Shown here one piece after another: positions 61,535-64,000 of a DNA stretch of 64,000 nucleotides. The stretch covers positions 186,001 to 250,000 of the forward strand of contig NZ_JAEVLT010000003.1 in NCBI RefSeq assembly GCF_024494385.1, in the 5' to 3' direction. Each line of letters opens with the position of its first letter. Positions within the stretch are counted from its first letter, which is position 1. The DNA is from Bacillus sp. EB600. GTDB taxonomy: Bacteria > Bacillota > Bacilli > Bacillales > Cytobacillaceae. The notes below the pieces were generated by a model. That model ran no database searches. It saw nothing but the letters and a program-made list of their open reading frames with translations, and was not told the origin of the DNA. Made by a program: the position numbers and the translations under genes.

Positions 61535-63082
61535 ATGGCTTCAACCTTTATGGGATTAGAAATCGCGCGGCGGGGGATGGCTGCTCAGCAAGGCGCCTTA
61601 TATGTAACGGGACAAAACGTTTCCAATGCCAATACACCGGGTTATACACGTCAGCGCGTTAATTTTCAGGCAACGGAGCCCTATCCGAGCGTTGGCAGCA
61701 ATGCCCCGATGATGACTGGCCAAATGGGGACAGGGGTCGAAGCGGGCTCGATTCAGCGGGTGCGCGAAGGTTTCTTAGATGTCCAATACCGCGGCGAAAA
61801 TAACAAGCTGGGTTATTGGCAAACCAATTCAGATGCATTAAGCAAAATGGAAAGTATTATGAATGAACCATCCGACTCCGGTTTATCCAATACAATGGAC
61901 CAATTTTGGCAGTCACTGCAGGATTTATCTGCGGACCCGACGAACTCAGGGGCACGCTCGGTTGTGCGTCAGCGCGGAGCAGCGGTTGCCGATACGTTCA
62001 ATTATTTACATAACTCTCTTTCTACTGTCCAAAAAGATCAAAAGGATCAAGTGGATGTGACAGTAAAACAAATTAATTCGATAACTGGTCAGCTTGATCA
62101 GATAAATAAACAAATCGGCAGCGTTGAGCCGAATGGATATCTACCGAATGATTTGTACGATGAACGGGACCGGCTGATTGATCAGCTTTCATCGATGGTC
62201 AATATTAAGGTGGAATACGCAAGCTCCGGCGGGAATTCAAACCCAATTGCCGAGGGCAAAGCAGTGATTAAGCTTGTTAATGATAGCGGCTCGGAATTAG
62301 GTGTTCTAGTTGGTGCGTCAAGCTCAACCGAACTGAAGGTAAATTACGATGGTGTCGATAAATCGGTCAAAACGGTTACGCTAGGTCCGTCCAATTTTGA
62401 TTTTTCAAAAATGAACTCAACCGGAAAGCTCAAAGCGCTAGCCGAATCGTACGGATATGAAAACAACGGCAAACCAGCCGGCACGTTTACGGATATGTTG
62501 AATCAGCTTGATGACCTTGCCTATACGTTTGCTCAGAGATTCAACGAGGTTCATGAGGGCGGAATGAGTCCGAATGAAATTGCAGCCAAGCAGAATCAAA
62601 GCATTCCGTTTTTTTCAGATCAAGCTAGCACTGATATTACCACCAAGGCGGGTTTTGCCGGCCGGATTCAGCTTTCACAGCAAATTCAGGACAGCGTTGA
62701 TAATATTGCGACAGCTGACGGGACAGACCCGGCCAATGCCACGTTAGGGGATGCCACCAATGTGAAGGCTCTTGCGAATGTCATTAATGAACAGCTTCAG
62801 TATAAACAAGGCGCAACCGCTGATTTTCGAAATTACTACCAAAATGTGATTGGCGGGATGGCGGTTCTTTCCCAGGAAGCAACGCGAATGACGACCAACA
62901 GCACGACGCTCCAGCAGTCGGTTGACGCAAAACGGCAATCGGTCAGCTCAGTATCACTTGATGAAGAAATGACAAATATGATCCAATATCAGCATGCCTA
63001 CAATGCGGCGGCGAGAATGATTACGCTGCAGGACGAAATGCTTGATAAAATTATTAACGGTATGGGAACCGGTGGAAGGTAG
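61535..63082 (+). CDS. flgK: Flagellar hook-associated protein 1 FlgK
   Basis: 515 residues. N-terminal MASTFMGLEIARRGMAAQQG and the flagellar rod-type motif VTGQNVSNANTPGYTRQRV; C-terminal SVSLDEEMTNMIQYQHAYNAAARMI with the family's last-helix pattern. Forms the first hook-filament junction ring. GGAGG before ATG. Confidence 0.97.
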   Translation: MASTFMGLEIARRGMAAQQGALYVTGQNVSNANTPGYTRQRVNFQATEPYPSVGSNAPMMTGQMGTGVEAGSIQRVREGFLDVQYRGENNKLGYWQTNSDALSKMESIMNEPSDSGLSNTMDQFWQSLQDLSADPTNSGARSVVRQRGAAVADTFNYLHNSLSTVQKDQKDQVDVTVKQINSITGQLDQINKQIGSVEPNGYLPNDLYDERDRLIDQLSSMVNIKVEYASSGGNSNPIAEGKAVIKLVNDSGSELGVLVGASSSTELKVNYDGVDKSVKTVTLGPSNFDFSKMNSTGKLKALAESYGYENNGKPAGTFTDMLNQLDDLAYTFAQRFNEVHEGGMSPNEIAAKQNQSIPFFSDQASTDITTKAGFAGRIQLSQQIQDSVDNIATADGTDPANATLGDATNVKALANVINEQLQYKQGATADFRNYYQNVIGGMAVLSQEATRMTTNSTTLQQSVDAKRQSVSSVSLDEEMTNMIQYQHAYNAAARMITLQDEMLDKIINGMGTGGR

Positions 63083-63091
63083 GTGAAATAA

Positions 63092-63982
63092 ATGCGCGTC
63101 ACACAATCGATGCTAACCGCAAGCTCACTGAGTAACATCAGTAATAGCTATTTGAAAATGGGGCAATACCAGGACCAACTGTCAACCGGCAAAAAAATTA
63201 CGAAGCCGTCTGATGACCCGGTTACGGCAATGAAGGGAATGTATTACCGTTCCGACTTAACGTCAGTGCAGCAATACAAGCGAAATTTGTCAGAGGCTCA
63301 AACGTGGATGGACAATTCAGAGTCCGGAATGCAGCAAGCAGATAGCGCTTTGCAGCGAATTCGCGAGTTGGTCGTCCAAAGTCAAAATAGTTTCCTTACG
63401 GATGTTGACCGCAAGGCGATTTCTGCTGAAATTGGCCAAATGCAGCAGGACTTAGTGAAGACAGCGAATACTCAAGTTGCCGGCCGATACATATTCCATG
63501 GCAACGACGTCATGAATCCTCCTATTATCCAAGAGGACCCGCCAACGGTTGCCGCTAATTTAACTGATCCGCAAATAAATAATTATAGTGTCGAGGTTTC
63601 TAGCGGAGTCTCGCTTAAAGCCAACGTCAATCCTGCAAACGTATTTAGCCAGGAATTATTTGATGTAGTCGGCGGGATTCAAACTTCGCTGCAAAATAGT
63701 AGTTCAACTGATATGGACAGCCTTCTCACCAGGCTCGACAATGTGATGAATACGATGTCAGCAGAGCATTCTGAGCTTGGGGCCCGTTCCAACCGTCTTG
63801 AAATGGTGTCTAGCAGGCTTGATCAGCAAGAAGTCACCGCCACCCAGGTTTTGTCTGATAATGAAGATGTCGATATGGAAAAGGTCATTATGGATTTGAC
63901 TAACCAAGAAAGCGTCCAGCGCGCTGCCTTGAGTGTCGGGGCAAGAATTATTCAGCCTTCGTTAATGGATTTCTTAAAATAA
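63092..63982 (+). CDS. flgL: Flagellar hook-associated protein 3 FlgL
   Basis: 296 residues, flagellin-like: N-terminal MRVTQSMLTASSLSNISNSYLKMGQYQDQLSTGKKITKPSDDP and C-terminal MEKVIMDLTNQESVQRAALSVGARIIQPSLMDFLK. Second junction ring next to flagellin. Nine bases after flgK with AGGTGA as ribosome site; the window ends 18 bases after its stop. Confidence 0.97.
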   Translation: MRVTQSMLTASSLSNISNSYLKMGQYQDQLSTGKKITKPSDDPVTAMKGMYYRSDLTSVQQYKRNLSEAQTWMDNSESGMQQADSALQRIRELVVQSQNSFLTDVDRKAISAEIGQMQQDLVKTANTQVAGRYIFHGNDVMNPPIIQEDPPTVAANLTDPQINNYSVEVSSGVSLKANVNPANVFSQELFDVVGGIQTSLQNSSSTDMDSLLTRLDNVMNTMSAEHSELGARSNRLEMVSSRLDQQEVTATQVLSDNEDVDMEKVIMDLTNQESVQRAALSVGARIIQPSLMDFLK

Positions 63983-64000
63983 AAGCTATTCTAACTTGAA

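Overview
The window comes from a low-GC, Gram-positive, motile, competence-capable Bacillaceae chromosome (Bacillus or Neobacillus type). Evidence: strong AGGAGG ribosome sites; a Bacillus-like gene order (lytR/galU, tagA/tagO, yvyE, degSU, degV remnant, comFA/comFC, yvyF-flgM-flgN-flgK-flgL); LCP, MurJ and CWB2 wall proteins; a sigma-D-type promoter before flgM. Naming the species is not possible from the sequence alone.

Layout. 1-4.2 kb: 3' end of a CuA-type cupredoxin, a vanZ-like scrap, a lone divergent acetohydroxyacid synthase, a c-di-GMP-I riboswitch in front of an unlisted 45-residue membrane peptide, and an SGNH hydrolase. 4.2-8.3 kb: comM (yifB) cut inside its Walker A motif by a 2454-bp IS607-type element carrying a frameshifted serine recombinase and an atypical TnpB. 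8.3-24.7 kb: LCP ligase, galU, five secreted proteins each carrying CWB2 wall-anchoring repeats joined to a different enzyme domain (C39-like peptidase, LmbE/PIG-L deacetylase, amidase_3, SpoIID, lytic transglycosylase), a lipoprotein, MurJ, and UDP-glucose dehydrogenase. 24.9-46 kb: surface-glycopolymer genes, including glycosyltransferases, a PssD/PssE pair, three GT39-like membrane enzymes (one dead), GtrA/GtrB, an LtaS-like phosphotransferase, an O-antigen-ligase-like protein, a second MurJ, TagA, tandem TagO paralogues and a second LCP ligase. 46-53 kb: yvyE, degS-degU, a degV relic, then NERD-comFA-comFC. 53.2-55 kb: relics (IS4-type transposase tail, second comFC fragment). 55-59.8 kb: an N-truncated HemAT-like chemoreceptor, an AraC regulator, and a GPH sugar symporter with a creatininase-family enzyme behind two cre-like sites. 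60.3-64 kb: yvyF, flgM, flgN, flgK, flgL.

How it works together: GalU and Ugd supply UDP-glucose and UDP-glucuronate. TagO, TagA and the glycosyltransferases build undecaprenyl-linked polymers. MurJ/Wzx-like flippases, the ligase-like protein and the LCP proteins export and attach them. The CWB2 enzymes presumably dock on the resulting wall polymer. DegSU and the flagellar genes follow the usual Bacillus arrangement.

Main points for a second look: (1) the riboswitch and its peptide; (2) the TnpB element whose predicted guide is comM itself; (3) four intergenic arrays of short degenerate motifs spaced 20-21 bp, two of them with an exact 21/20/21/20/21 alternation; (4) the CWB2 enzyme block with an SpoIID domain split by CWB2 repeats; (5) several single-base frameshifts, some in homopolymer runs, which are either real decay or assembly errors.
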